Below the pieces are notes generated by a model. That model saw only the letters and a program-made list of their open reading frames with translations, was not told the origin of the DNA and ran no database searches. DNA of 64,000 bases. It comes from Elusimicrobia bacterium GWA2_61_42. Lineage in GTDB: Bacteria; Elusimicrobiota; Elusimicrobia; Elusimicrobiales; UBA9959. Both the position numbers and the translations under genes were made by a program. The DNA lies in the NCBI GenBank assembly GCA_001799615.1, contig MGTU01000013.1, positions 31,499 to 95,498 on the forward strand. The letters are read 5' to 3'. Position 1 is the stretch's first letter; every line of letters starts with the position of its first letter. This document shows, piece after piece, positions 42,102-51,021 of the stretch.

Positions 42102-43921
42102 AAAGATTCGAACAAACTTAACTGCAACTGCTTCACGATTTCCTGAGATGTCTGCTTAGAGATTGGCAGCGATACTTTTTTCGTTGAAGCCAGCTCCCCC
42201 ACTATACTTGGTTTTAGATTAACAGCCAGACCTTTACGAAGTGGCAACCAATAGTGTATCGCACATGGATATGATAGCCTCACAACATTGTCAGACGAGA
42301 TCCCATTGAACAGTGTTTTCTCATCACACACTATGAGTGTGTAGGCTGCACCTAATTCCAACGCTTTTCGCAGCAGTGGGAGTTCTACTACTCTTCTATC
42401 TAATCTGAAATCGCAACCGCCATCAACGAGGGCACCATCATGGATTCTAGCCCCAAGTAGTTCCCCTGCTCGCGTCAAAATCTCTTTCAAAACGGGGCCA
42501 TAATCGGGAAGGCCTTCAGATGCCTCCAAGTGCCGTTGGCAGAATTCCATATTAATGCGATGTTGATTTTTGGGGGTAAGCTCACGCTCCCTTGCGGAAT
42601 CCACCATCTCATTCATTAGCTGAATAAAAAGTCTCGGATTCCCATCTGCGATTTTCCGAGCTACTGTTGCTCCCGCAAACCATCCTACTGCACGATTCCC
42701 CTTGGAACCCTCTATCTTCATCCTACGCATGTAGTAGATAGGCATAAACTTTTTAAAGATAGCCTGGCTAATTATCGGTGAATCGACTGCTTCCATTTGA
42801 AGAAGATTTCTTTTACGCGTATCTGAGAGGTGCAGCGCAAAATCAGTCCGGATTGATTCCTCATCGGGCAAAGTCTCATGCATTTCCAATTTAAAGTAGT
42901 CTTGAAGGTCATCTTCCCCAATAACCCCAAGAAAGGATTCAAGACTTATTTTTCCAAAATCTATTCCATCACATTTGCTTAGGCGAGTTTTGAGTAAATG
43001 ATTCGTCAATCCTTTGAAATCATCGGAATCGCATGGCCGGTCAACATTTCGATAATTAAAATCGTTCCCACCAGGCTCAACAGAAACCCCATTTGCAAGA
43101 GTTTCTCTTGTGCTATATTTGAAAGGTAATGTCGCAATTTTTAAAACGAGAGGGCGCTTCCTTGAACGCAAAAAATGGTTTATGCAACGAATAAAGGGCT
43201 CTTCAACAAATTCTGCCTCATCTATGCAAGCAATCCAGGTTGTCTTATCAATATCAAGACCGAGTATTTCCGAAACTTTTGGAAGAACAGATACGATAGG
43301 CCCTAGCAAATCGTGGGCAAGCGGAGGTTTTTTTAGAAGTGAACCATCAGCCCAAAACGGTTGATTTTCGTAAAGAGTTTTAATATGCCACTCTATATCG
43401 CCCAATGATGACATGGTAATATCGGTTTCAGGGAACCACATTTCCATCAACCGCACGATGATGTCATGCTCTGCTTCAAGGCGCCGCATCGGAGTGTTAT
43501 AGCAATCTTTCAGCAAGAACTTGAGCTCAGTAAGAAATGATGTTGCAGCAATACAATTAATTGCGAACTGGAAATATTCAAGCCGTTTTTCAGCAGCGAT
43601 ATTGTTGGCAGATAGTGCTGCCATAAATTCCAGATGCAATGGGACATAAAAACCAATAAACTCCTTTTTCTTTTTTATTGCTTCTGCTTTAGGATCTTGT
43701 GACAGCCGAAGGCATGAGTAAGTTAACATTTTAAGAATCACCGTCTTTCCACTGCCTCGAGTGCCGATAAGTATCTCATGCTGCTCATTGAAAAGAGACC
43801 AATATAATGAAATTGGGAAGAATTCTCTAACTATTTTTTCATCAGAATAGGCTTTTGCCTGCGATTCAGAAAATGGATTCGCCCCCTGATAACCTTTAAG
43901 TTTGTCGCTAAGTCTAATCAT
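42098..43921 (-). CDS. ORC/Cdc6-like AAA ATPase
   Basis: 607 residues. Walker A is LIGTRGSGKTVILKM (residues about 51-65) and Walker B WIACIDEAEFVEE (about 230-242). The fold resembles the ORC/Cdc6 group of STAND-like ATPases seen in many uncharacterised defence loci. After the ATPase core, helical regions lead to a C-terminal domain of mixed type (residues about 480-600; GGCDFRLDRRVVELPLLRK). It overlaps the metallophosphoesterase gene by four bases and the unknown downstream gene by four. It probably serves as the sensor or switch of the system, by analogy only. Confidence 0.85.
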   Translation of the reverse strand: MIRLSDKLKGYQGANPFSESQAKAYSDEKIVREFFPISLYWSLFNEQHEILIGTRGSGKTVILKMLTYSCLRLSQDPKAEAIKKKKEFIGFYVPLHLEFMAALSANNIAAEKRLEYFQFAINCIAATSFLTELKFLLKDCYNTPMRRLEAEHDIIVRLMEMWFPETDITMSSLGDIEWHIKTLYENQPFWADGSLLKKPPLAHDLLGPIVSVLPKVSEILGLDIDKTTWIACIDEAEFVEEPFIRCINHFLRSRKRPLVLKIATLPFKYSTRETLANGVSVEPGGNDFNYRNVDRPCDSDDFKGLTNHLLKTRLSKCDGIDFGKISLESFLGVIGEDDLQDYFKLEMHETLPDEESIRTDFALHLSDTRKRNLLQMEAVDSPIISQAIFKKFMPIYYMRRMKIEGSKGNRAVGWFAGATVARKIADGNPRLFIQLMNEMVDSARERELTPKNQHRINMEFCQRHLEASEGLPDYGPVLKEILTRAGELLGARIHDGALVDGGCDFRLDRRVVELPLLRKALELGAAYTLIVCDEKTLFNGISSDNVVRLSYPCAIHYWLPLRKGLAVNLKPSIVGELASTKKVSLPISKQTSQEIVKQLQLSLFESL

Positions 43922-45135
43922 ATTTTATGGACCAGTACTTCATCCGGATATTTTCCTGTAAGCATCACTCCCATTTTTTTGCACACTTCTGGAAACAACT
44001 TGTTCAGATCAGAAAGGGACACACATTGCAATTCCTCTGGGAGCAGATCAAGACTTGGCAATAATGCTCTTGTCACAGCCGCAGGCAAAGCAGATTGGAC
44101 TATTTTCTGAGCTAAAGACTGCATTTCTATTGATGTAGCTAGCGATCCAAATTTTTGTACTGGATCTAACGGGATGACACGGGATTTTCGGACTTGAGCC
44201 CAGCCATCACCACTCCCATATTGATATGTTGTCACGTTGCCAAATGCCGCACCAGTCTTAGTCCTTTTCTCTAAAGTTAATGTGTGAAACGTGTTTGGGA
44301 TTTCCCCATTGTCACGTTGTTCTGCCGTAACTGCAAGACTACCTGCACAAAAGAATGTTTTAGGATACACCCAACCAGTTTGCCATGCTGTATGCAGTTT
44401 GGCATGGTGGCGATGTCCATGACAAACTATATCGATCTTGCTTTGCCCTATCAGGTCAACTAATTCCGCCCCCTCTGTTAAACAAGAAATATCTTCAACC
44501 GCTGTTGGGTATGGGTAATTAAATGGATGGTGATGGAGCACAAGGATGTTCCATTTAGATGCACTACTGTGCTTGTCAATCGCCCCTCTAAGCCAAGCTA
44601 ACTGCTCAGGTCCAAGCTTTCCATGGGAATATTCTTGATTGTGGGTGGAATAATATCCACTATTGGCAACGAACACAACAAAGTCTTCCCGAATAAAAAC
44701 CCCTGTCCCCGGTATATCATGCGCATCGCAGAAATCTTGGTTTTTACAAAATATTGCACCCGTTGAAGCCGCTACATTTAGATATAGTGAATCCTTTTCT
44801 TCGAGATCCGCTAATTTAGAGATATGCCAATTTACATCATGATTCCCATACGAAAACATTACATTGTTGCGATTAATCTTTAACTGATTTGCAATTTCAT
44901 GTACAACTTTCGAACAACCCACGAATTCTGCAGGTGCGCCTACGGAGGTAATATCACCCAAAACAAACAACCCATTAAATTGTTTGCCAGTGAGCGTGCC
45001 AACCAAATTCTGTTTCTTTGACACGGCATTTTTAATGTGTCCCTTTGGAGGAACGGCATCGACAGTAAAGTCTGAACTGTCAGCATCTTTCCCGTAATGA
45101 ATATCACTAAAAACAAGAAAGGTCAATTCCTTCAT
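43918..45135 (-). CDS. Calcineurin-like metallophosphoesterase
   Basis: 405 residues. All metal-binding blocks are present: FSDIHYGKD (D-x-H), FVLGDITS (GD), FSYGNHDVNW (GNHD), LVLHHHPF (H) and VCHGHRHH (GHxH), spread over residues 8-235. The C-terminal 150 are not part of the core. Substrates could be nucleic acids or nucleotides. AAGGA site before the ATG. It heads a coupled operon with the ORC-like ATPase and an unknown protein. The composition is AT-rich. Confidence 0.9.
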   Translation of the reverse strand: MKELTFLVFSDIHYGKDADSSDFTVDAVPPKGHIKNAVSKKQNLVGTLTGKQFNGLFVLGDITSVGAPAEFVGCSKVVHEIANQLKINRNNVMFSYGNHDVNWHISKLADLEEKDSLYLNVAASTGAIFCKNQDFCDAHDIPGTGVFIREDFVVFVANSGYYSTHNQEYSHGKLGPEQLAWLRGAIDKHSSASKWNILVLHHHPFNYPYPTAVEDISCLTEGAELVDLIGQSKIDIVCHGHRHHAKLHTAWQTGWVYPKTFFCAGSLAVTAEQRDNGEIPNTFHTLTLEKRTKTGAAFGNVTTYQYGSGDGWAQVRKSRVIPLDPVQKFGSLATSIEMQSLAQKIVQSALPAAVTRALLPSLDLLPEELQCVSLSDLNKLFPEVCKKMGVMLTGKYPDEVLVHKI

Positions 45136-45205
45136 TATCTAATCCTTAATTAACGCCAGATTCAACATGCCTTTATGGCAAACAAATAATTACACAATTC
45201 AAAAC

Positions 45206-46090
45206 TTAAACCACCCAAACACTTGGCTCGTAATTAGTAATAATTAACTCTTGAACCCTATGTACTTTTTTTAAACACGTTAGGGCTCTTGCCCTCCGAA
45301 TCTTTTTAAAGTGCCAACCGCGATAAAGTTTTTTAATTTCTTTTTTATCAGCGTTAGTAATTAAAACATAACATCCTTTTTTCGCAAGCTTATTCGCCAC
45401 GCGAGCTAAAGCTATTTGGTCATCTTTTCCGAATCTATCTTTAGTGTAGTGTGTAAAATACGATGATTTATTCAAAGGTGGATATGGCGGATCGAAGTAA
45501 AATACATCATTCTTTCTTCCATTTTGACTAATTTTAGCGTAGTCCTCTGCCATAAATGACGCTTTAGATAGCACCTTTGCTATTTCCACGAATTCCTCTT
45601 TTGAGGCGACACTTATTTGGTCTCGATATCCAAATGGGACATTAAACTCCCCTCTTACATTAACCCGATATATACCGTTAAAGCATGCCTTATTAAGATA
45701 TATAAACCTTGCTGCCTGTGAGATAGTAAATTTCGAACGATTCCTGTTAAATAATTTTCTTTGGTTATAATAAAAGTCTTCAGAGTGCAAACTTATAAAC
45801 TTTTGCAAACAACTATATATTTTACGTGGTGAAGTTTTTACGTTTTTAAAGGTTTCGATTAATTGCGAATTCAGATCTGACAAAATCGCTCGTTTTGGCT
45901 TATAGGAAAAGAAAACTGACCCTGCCCCCAGGAAAGATTCATGATACGTATTGATTAAGTCGTGTGGCGGAAGACATTCAACTATTTTATCCACAAATAG
46001 ACTTTTTCCCCCCACCCATTTAACAAACGCTTTGGGCGAATTGAATTTGGGGGATTTAGTACTCATTCCGTGTTGGTGTAAAACTATCAT
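45206..46090 (-). CDS. D12-class DNA adenine methyltransferase
   Basis: 294 residues. Motif I-like FLGAGSVFF and catalytic DPPY (YFDPPYPPLNKS) are both present, with KAFVKWVGGKSLF at the N-terminus, as in Dam/DpnM enzymes. It modifies adenine in a short recognition sequence. The ATG overlaps the hsdR stop (ATGA at 46087-46090), so it is co-translated with the type I system; a second ATG at residue 9 is also possible. Very AT-rich. Whether it protects host DNA alongside HsdMS is unknown. Confidence 0.92.
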   Translation of the reverse strand: MIVLHQHGMSTKSPKFNSPKAFVKWVGGKSLFVDKIVECLPPHDLINTYHESFLGAGSVFFSYKPKRAILSDLNSQLIETFKNVKTSPRKIYSCLQKFISLHSEDFYYNQRKLFNRNRSKFTISQAARFIYLNKACFNGIYRVNVRGEFNVPFGYRDQISVASKEEFVEIAKVLSKASFMAEDYAKISQNGRKNDVFYFDPPYPPLNKSSYFTHYTKDRFGKDDQIALARVANKLAKKGCYVLITNADKKEIKKLYRGWHFKKIRRARALTCLKKVHRVQELIITNYEPSVWVV

Positions 46091-48432
46091 CTTATATATA
46101 AATATTTCTGAAACTCTATAAAGGTGCTGCGTATGTCCTGGACGCTGCCTAACTGAGTGGTGGCGTCGTTGATGGCGTGGTATTTCAGAGTGAGCAGGTC
46201 CGGGAGTTTTTCCTGGTCCAACTCGTCTACCCCGGTTTCAATATATTTGGATAGGACGAAATCCAAGAATTCCTGCTGGCGAGAGTTCAGGCCCGCATAT
46301 ATTTGAGTCTTTGCTTTGGCCACCCGCTCCTCGCGGGTTATTGGCTTAATTGAATATGCGATATATTCCAGAACATCAAAGAGGTCGCTCTTTTCGGCAT
46401 CTACAAGCTTCTGTAGCGTGGATAGGTCTTCGTGGGTGTAGCCGGCGGCAGCGAGTTTATCCAGCATAGCTTTACGGGTTATCGGGTTGGACCAGACTTT
46501 GCGCAGTTCATCTTCGCTTTTAAAGAACACAGGCAGCGCACTGAACAGTCCCAGCACAAAGTCTTCGGCTGAAATAGGTTTCCCCTCCGCGCTGTAGAAG
46601 GAAGTCAGAACCGTGACCTGGATCTCCCGCTCTTTGCCGGCGCCCAGCTTGATCTTCACTTTCTTTACGCAGACGCAGGGGCGTTTTCCGCATTTGGGGC
46701 ACGGGCATTGGCAGGGGCGCTGCCCACAGGCGGGACAGGGTTGGGTAGGTTTACTTTCACAAACGCAGGGCTTCTTACCGCATTTCTTGCAAACTTCCGG
46801 CTCTGGCGGACCATCCCATTCAGTATCTGCGAAATGGTGATATGCGTCTACGAAGTCGTAGATGGTGAAGTATTCTTTTCCGTCAAACAGGCGGGTGCCT
46901 CGGCCGATTATCTGCTTAAACTCTATCATTGAGTTAATAGGGCGCATCAGCACTATGTTTCGGACGTTGCGGGCATCCACACCTGTGGAAAGCTTTTGTG
47001 AGGTGGTGAGGATGGTTGGAATAGACTTCTCGTTGTCCTGAAATTCTCGTAGGTACTGCTCTCCCAATTCGCCATCATTAGCGGTAACGCGCACGCAATA
47101 ATTTGGCTCAGTGCTAATCTTTTGTTGGTTTATCAAATCGCGCACCAACGCGGCGTGTTCCTGTGTGGCACAGAAAACTAATGTTTTCTCTTTCTGGTTA
47201 ATTTCTTTTAAAACGATCTGTACGCGTTTAGCTTCCCGTTCTTTAATTTCAATTGTTCGATTAAAGTCTTTCTCTGTGTATATCTTATCGGTTTCTATTT
47301 CCCCCTCTATCACATGGTCGTCAGAGGCAAAGCTGTATTGGTCCAGCGTTGTTCCTACACGCTTTAAACGGAAAGGGGTGAGGAACCCATCGTTGATTCC
47401 TTCCTTAAGCGAATAGGTGTAAACTGGCTCACCGAAATATTCATAAGTGTCGCGGTTATCCTCACGCCGTGGCGTGGCGGTAAGGCCTAGCTGCACAGCT
47501 GGCGAGAAGTATTCCATAATGCCACGCCAGTTGCTTTCGTCATTGGCGCCACCACGGTGGCATTCGTCTATTATGATGAAATCGAAATAGTCTTTGGGGT
47601 AGTCTCCGAAGTATGGGACGTTTTCTGGGCCGCTCATGAAGGTCTGGAAAATAGTAAAGAAGATACTTCCATTAGTCGGGACTGAGCCGCGCCTACGTAT
47701 TTCATCTGGACTTATGCGTACAAGCGCGTCTTCTGGAAAGGAAGAAAATGCATTAAAAGCCTGGTTGGCTAATATATTGCGGTCGGCAAGAAAAAGTATA
47801 CGTGGCCGGCGCGTGCCGTCTTTTTTTAGGTTCCAGCGCGTTTGAAAAAGTTTCCATGCTATTTGGAAAGCGATAAATGTTTTGCCAGTGCCGGTGGCCA
47901 TTGTTAACAGAATACGCTGTTTGCCGTCGGCTATCGCAGTCATGGCCTTATTAACAGCTATTTCCTGGAAATAATGTGCTTTTCTTGTGCCACCTACGTC
48001 GTCAAACGGAATAGTATTAAACAGATCCCGCCACTGATTCGTTACAACAAATTCTCTATTCCAGAGATCATCGGGTGTTGGGAATGTGAAGACATTGCAC
48101 TCTCTACCAGTTTGCATGTCTATCTGGTAGATTTCTTTGCCATTACAGGCAAATGTTATATCCAGATGCAGCTTCTCTGCATAATTCTTTGCTTGGGCTA
48201 CGCCTTCGGCGACATCAACCTCATCGCTTTTCGCCTCTATAGCAGCCAGTTTGCGGCCTTTATAGGACAACACATAATCAGCGATAAGTGGCTTAGAGCG
48301 GTTACCTCCCACATGAATTTTACCAGCAGTGATGTGGTGCTCGCGGTGTACTTTCGAACCTTCAATCGCACCCCAGCCACTAGCCTTCAGCTTGGGATCA
48401 ATAAGTTCCGCCCTGGTTTCGGCTTCATTCAT
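46087..48432 (-). CDS. hsdR: Type I restriction enzyme, R subunit
   Basis: 781 residues. The N-terminal nuclease has ADYVLSYKGRKLAAIEAKS (PD-(D/E)XK). The translocase follows, with Walker A ATGTGKT, DECH box (FIIIDECHRGG), LTATPRREDN and IGRGTRLF. A cysteine-rich insertion of about 50 residues (about 545-595) repeats CGKKPCVC, CGQRPCQC and CGKRPCVC, likely zinc knuckles. The C-terminal helical part binds the methylase. It overlaps hsdS by four bases and the D12 methylase by four. Works with HsdM and HsdS to cut unmodified DNA. Confidence 0.95.
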   Translation of the reverse strand: MNEAETRAELIDPKLKASGWGAIEGSKVHREHHITAGKIHVGGNRSKPLIADYVLSYKGRKLAAIEAKSDEVDVAEGVAQAKNYAEKLHLDITFACNGKEIYQIDMQTGRECNVFTFPTPDDLWNREFVVTNQWRDLFNTIPFDDVGGTRKAHYFQEIAVNKAMTAIADGKQRILLTMATGTGKTFIAFQIAWKLFQTRWNLKKDGTRRPRILFLADRNILANQAFNAFSSFPEDALVRISPDEIRRRGSVPTNGSIFFTIFQTFMSGPENVPYFGDYPKDYFDFIIIDECHRGGANDESNWRGIMEYFSPAVQLGLTATPRREDNRDTYEYFGEPVYTYSLKEGINDGFLTPFRLKRVGTTLDQYSFASDDHVIEGEIETDKIYTEKDFNRTIEIKEREAKRVQIVLKEINQKEKTLVFCATQEHAALVRDLINQQKISTEPNYCVRVTANDGELGEQYLREFQDNEKSIPTILTTSQKLSTGVDARNVRNIVLMRPINSMIEFKQIIGRGTRLFDGKEYFTIYDFVDAYHHFADTEWDGPPEPEVCKKCGKKPCVCESKPTQPCPACGQRPCQCPCPKCGKRPCVCVKKVKIKLGAGKEREIQVTVLTSFYSAEGKPISAEDFVLGLFSALPVFFKSEDELRKVWSNPITRKAMLDKLAAAGYTHEDLSTLQKLVDAEKSDLFDVLEYIAYSIKPITREERVAKAKTQIYAGLNSRQQEFLDFVLSKYIETGVDELDQEKLPDLLTLKYHAINDATTQLGSVQDIRSTFIEFQKYLYIR

Positions 48433-49559
48433 GAATTGGCCCCAACATGCTCCCCGCTGAAGGCTTTCTGCAATATGGACTTTTTCAACTCTTCCAAGTC
48501 AGCAATCTTTTGCTTGTAAACGGATTCCAATTCATCTGTGTTTCGGCGCAATACATCTAACTTTGAAGCGATTTCTTTTTGGGTCAATAGTGGCGGACAC
48601 ATAAACCGGTAAGCGAACAAATGGTCTCTGTTTATCTTGGGCATCCCGGCCCGCGCAGAGCCCGTATTTGCATATTCGGTAAACTTGGCGGACATCAGTA
48701 GGTGGAAAAGGAACTTACGGTCCAATATCCCTGCTTTTGGCGATAAGGGGTAAATATCGGCACTACACAAACCTTTAAATGTTGGCTGCGCAACTTTCAT
48801 CAGATATGGACGAATCTTGCTGTAAAGCACCATCGTAGAGTCGAATAAAAACTTGCCAGATATCAATCCTTCTTCTTTTGAGGTCTTAAGGTTAATTAGT
48901 TCCCCAGTCTTCGACACAATATTCGCACCGCCAACATGCTTGAGGTTTAAATACTCTTCAATTCTGGGGTCGACTAAGACAGATGCTATTTCGCAAACCT
49001 CAGAAAAAGTCCGTTCCATCCACTTGGATCCGCAATTCGTAAAAATGGACGTAGAGTACAGTTCAAAAAGTTCGCGGGCGTTGGTAAGATTTTTATCGGC
49101 ATTCTCTTTTACCTTAGCAATCGCGTCAAAAGCCTCGTCCAAAACAGCCACAATGCGTTTTTGCTCTGCCAAAGGGAGGACTAAAATGGGTTCAACTGAA
49201 TAATCCCGGAAGTAGATATGCGGAATCGTGCTGCCATTTTTATACTTATTGAAATCGATGCTGCTTAGGTAGTAGAAGAAGTAACGAATATCTAGAACAT
49301 CTTTTGGAACTAGATATTGCAGAGTTCCGATTACGGAAGAATAAGCTGGCAATAAAGAAAGTCGACCAATCCCGGCGCCGTCCTTGATTATGGCGACATA
49401 TTCTTTATCTTGATGATAGAAACTCACATTCTTAATAAAACCGCCTGCTCCAAAAATTGGATGTTTTCCGGTTTCATTCGCTAATTGATTTTGGGAGACA
49501 TTTGAAGATGCTTTTTCGCAAACATCCCTTAGACTCTTAACCTCCCACTTCAAAGTCAT
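48429..49559 (-). CDS. hsdS: Type I restriction-modification specificity subunit
   Basis: 376 residues with two target-recognition domains. The first spans about 1-150 (GKHPIFGAGGFIKNVSFYHQ; LPLAEQKRIVAVLDEAFDAIAK as the end helix); the second about 175-340 (LLTQKEIASKLDVLRRNTDEL). The two helical spacers set the distance of the split recognition site. It overlaps hsdM and hsdR by four bases each. Recognition sequence unknown. Confidence 0.94.
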   Translation of the reverse strand: MTLKWEVKSLRDVCEKASSNVSQNQLANETGKHPIFGAGGFIKNVSFYHQDKEYVAIIKDGAGIGRLSLLPAYSSVIGTLQYLVPKDVLDIRYFFYYLSSIDFNKYKNGSTIPHIYFRDYSVEPILVLPLAEQKRIVAVLDEAFDAIAKVKENADKNLTNARELFELYSTSIFTNCGSKWMERTFSEVCEIASVLVDPRIEEYLNLKHVGGANIVSKTGELINLKTSKEEGLISGKFLFDSTMVLYSKIRPYLMKVAQPTFKGLCSADIYPLSPKAGILDRKFLFHLLMSAKFTEYANTGSARAGMPKINRDHLFAYRFMCPPLLTQKEIASKLDVLRRNTDELESVYKQKIADLEELKKSILQKAFSGEHVGANS

Positions 49560-51010
49560 ACCAACCCTCTGATATTCTTTAATATCGCAGCAGACTCATC
49601 ATCGAGTTTCTTAATTTCAGCCAGAATATCTTTAGGAGCGCGCAGGGCAACTTCATCTTTTTTATTTGAATTCTTCACAGAGAGATCGTAAGTTTCAATG
49701 TTTATATCGGCAATATTCACTGACCATGAATTATCAGACTTGGCTTTGATTTTCTGCAATTTGACAAACTCAGCCAGATCTTCCTCGTTCAGTGGGTTAG
49801 TTTTGCCAAGATTCCTGCCCGCATTCAACTGGTAATACCATACCTTGCGGGTAGCAGAGCCCTTCTCAAAGAACAGAACCACGGTTTTAACGCCGGCGCC
49901 CTGAAAGGTGCCGCCGGGCAGGTCCAGCACCGTATGAAGGTTGCAGCTCTCCAGCAACTGCTTGCGCAGGCTTACAGAGGCGTTATCCGTATTGGAAAGG
50001 AAAGTATTCTTTATCACCACGCCAGCCCGGCCGCCAGCTTTCAGTATTTTGATGAAATGCTGCAGGAACAGGAAAGCCGTCTCGCCGGTCTTTATAGGGA
50101 AATTCTGCTGCACCTCGGCCCGCTCTTTACCGCCAAAAGGCGGATTGGCCAGCACCACGTCGTAGCGGTCCCGCTCCTGAATATCGGCCAGGTTCTCGGA
50201 AAGCGTGTTGGTGTGTACAATATTGGGCGCTTCCACCCCGTGCAGGATCATATTCATGGTGCCTATGATATAGGCCAGCCCTTTCTTTTCCTTGCCGTAG
50301 AAAGTGTGCTTCTGCAGCGTCTCCGCGTCCTTGGTGGTAAGGTTCTTGCTAGCCTTTAAGTATTCAAAGGCCTCGCACAAGAAGCCCGCCGATCCCACAG
50401 CACCGTCGTAGACCTTCTCACCGATGGCCGGGGCCACAACCTTAACGATGGTCTTGATAAGCGGCCGGGGCGTATAATATTCGCCACCGTTTCGGCCTGC
50501 ATTACCCATATTTTGTATCTTATCCTCGTACAGGGCGGACATCTCGTGCTTTTCAGTATGGGAGCGAAAGCGCAGGCCGTCCACCAAGTTGATGACCTCG
50601 CGCATGTTGTAGCCACTCTGGATCTTATTCTTGAGCTCGCTAAAAATTTCGCCGATCTTGTACTCGATGGTATCGGGGCTTTCGGCATCAGATTTAAACT
50701 TCTTTAGATAAGGGACCAGCTTGTGATCTACGAAATCTTTCAGGTCATCACCGGTGAGGGCCTTGTGGTGGTCTATCTTGCCGTCCTTGTCTTTGGGCGC
50801 GGCCCAGGTTTCCCACTTGAACTCGCGGCCAATGATGGCGGTATATTGTTTGCCGGCCAGCTCAGCGGCGGTCTTCTTGTCTTTCTCAAGGTCTTCCAAG
50901 TATTTCAGGAACAGCAACCAGGAGGTCTGTTCCACGTAGTCCAGCTCGCTGGAGCATCCGGCGTCTTTATGAAGTATATCGTCAATGTTTTTAAATACCT
51001 GTTCGAACAT
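49556..51010 (-). CDS. hsdM: Type I restriction-modification methylase subunit
   Basis: 484 residues of the N6-adenine class. Helical N-terminus (DAGCSSELDYVEQTSWLLFLKYLEDLE), SAM-binding motif VYDGAVGSAGFLCEAF (about 200-215, a D-G-A-V form of the usual D-P-A-C-G) and catalytic NPPF (VVLANPPFGGKE, about 285). It methylates the HsdS-defined site. An HNH gene lies 11 bp upstream on the same strand, and hsdS overlaps downstream. Confidence 0.95.
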   Translation of the reverse strand: MFEQVFKNIDDILHKDAGCSSELDYVEQTSWLLFLKYLEDLEKDKKTAAELAGKQYTAIIGREFKWETWAAPKDKDGKIDHHKALTGDDLKDFVDHKLVPYLKKFKSDAESPDTIEYKIGEIFSELKNKIQSGYNMREVINLVDGLRFRSHTEKHEMSALYEDKIQNMGNAGRNGGEYYTPRPLIKTIVKVVAPAIGEKVYDGAVGSAGFLCEAFEYLKASKNLTTKDAETLQKHTFYGKEKKGLAYIIGTMNMILHGVEAPNIVHTNTLSENLADIQERDRYDVVLANPPFGGKERAEVQQNFPIKTGETAFLFLQHFIKILKAGGRAGVVIKNTFLSNTDNASVSLRKQLLESCNLHTVLDLPGGTFQGAGVKTVVLFFEKGSATRKVWYYQLNAGRNLGKTNPLNEEDLAEFVKLQKIKAKSDNSWSVNIADINIETYDLSVKNSNKKDEVALRAPKDILAEIKKLDDESAAILKNIRGLV

Positions 51011-51021
51011 GTTGTTTGCCC

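Noticed and set aside
46640..46800. Tandem repeat or CRISPR-like pattern in hsdR
   Set aside because: Repeated Cys codons of a coding insertion; units are unequal and in frame.
49556..51010. Inactive HsdM because motif I reads DGAVGSAGF
   Set aside because: As far as I recall this D-G-A-V-G form occurs in normal HsdM proteins; NPPF is intact.
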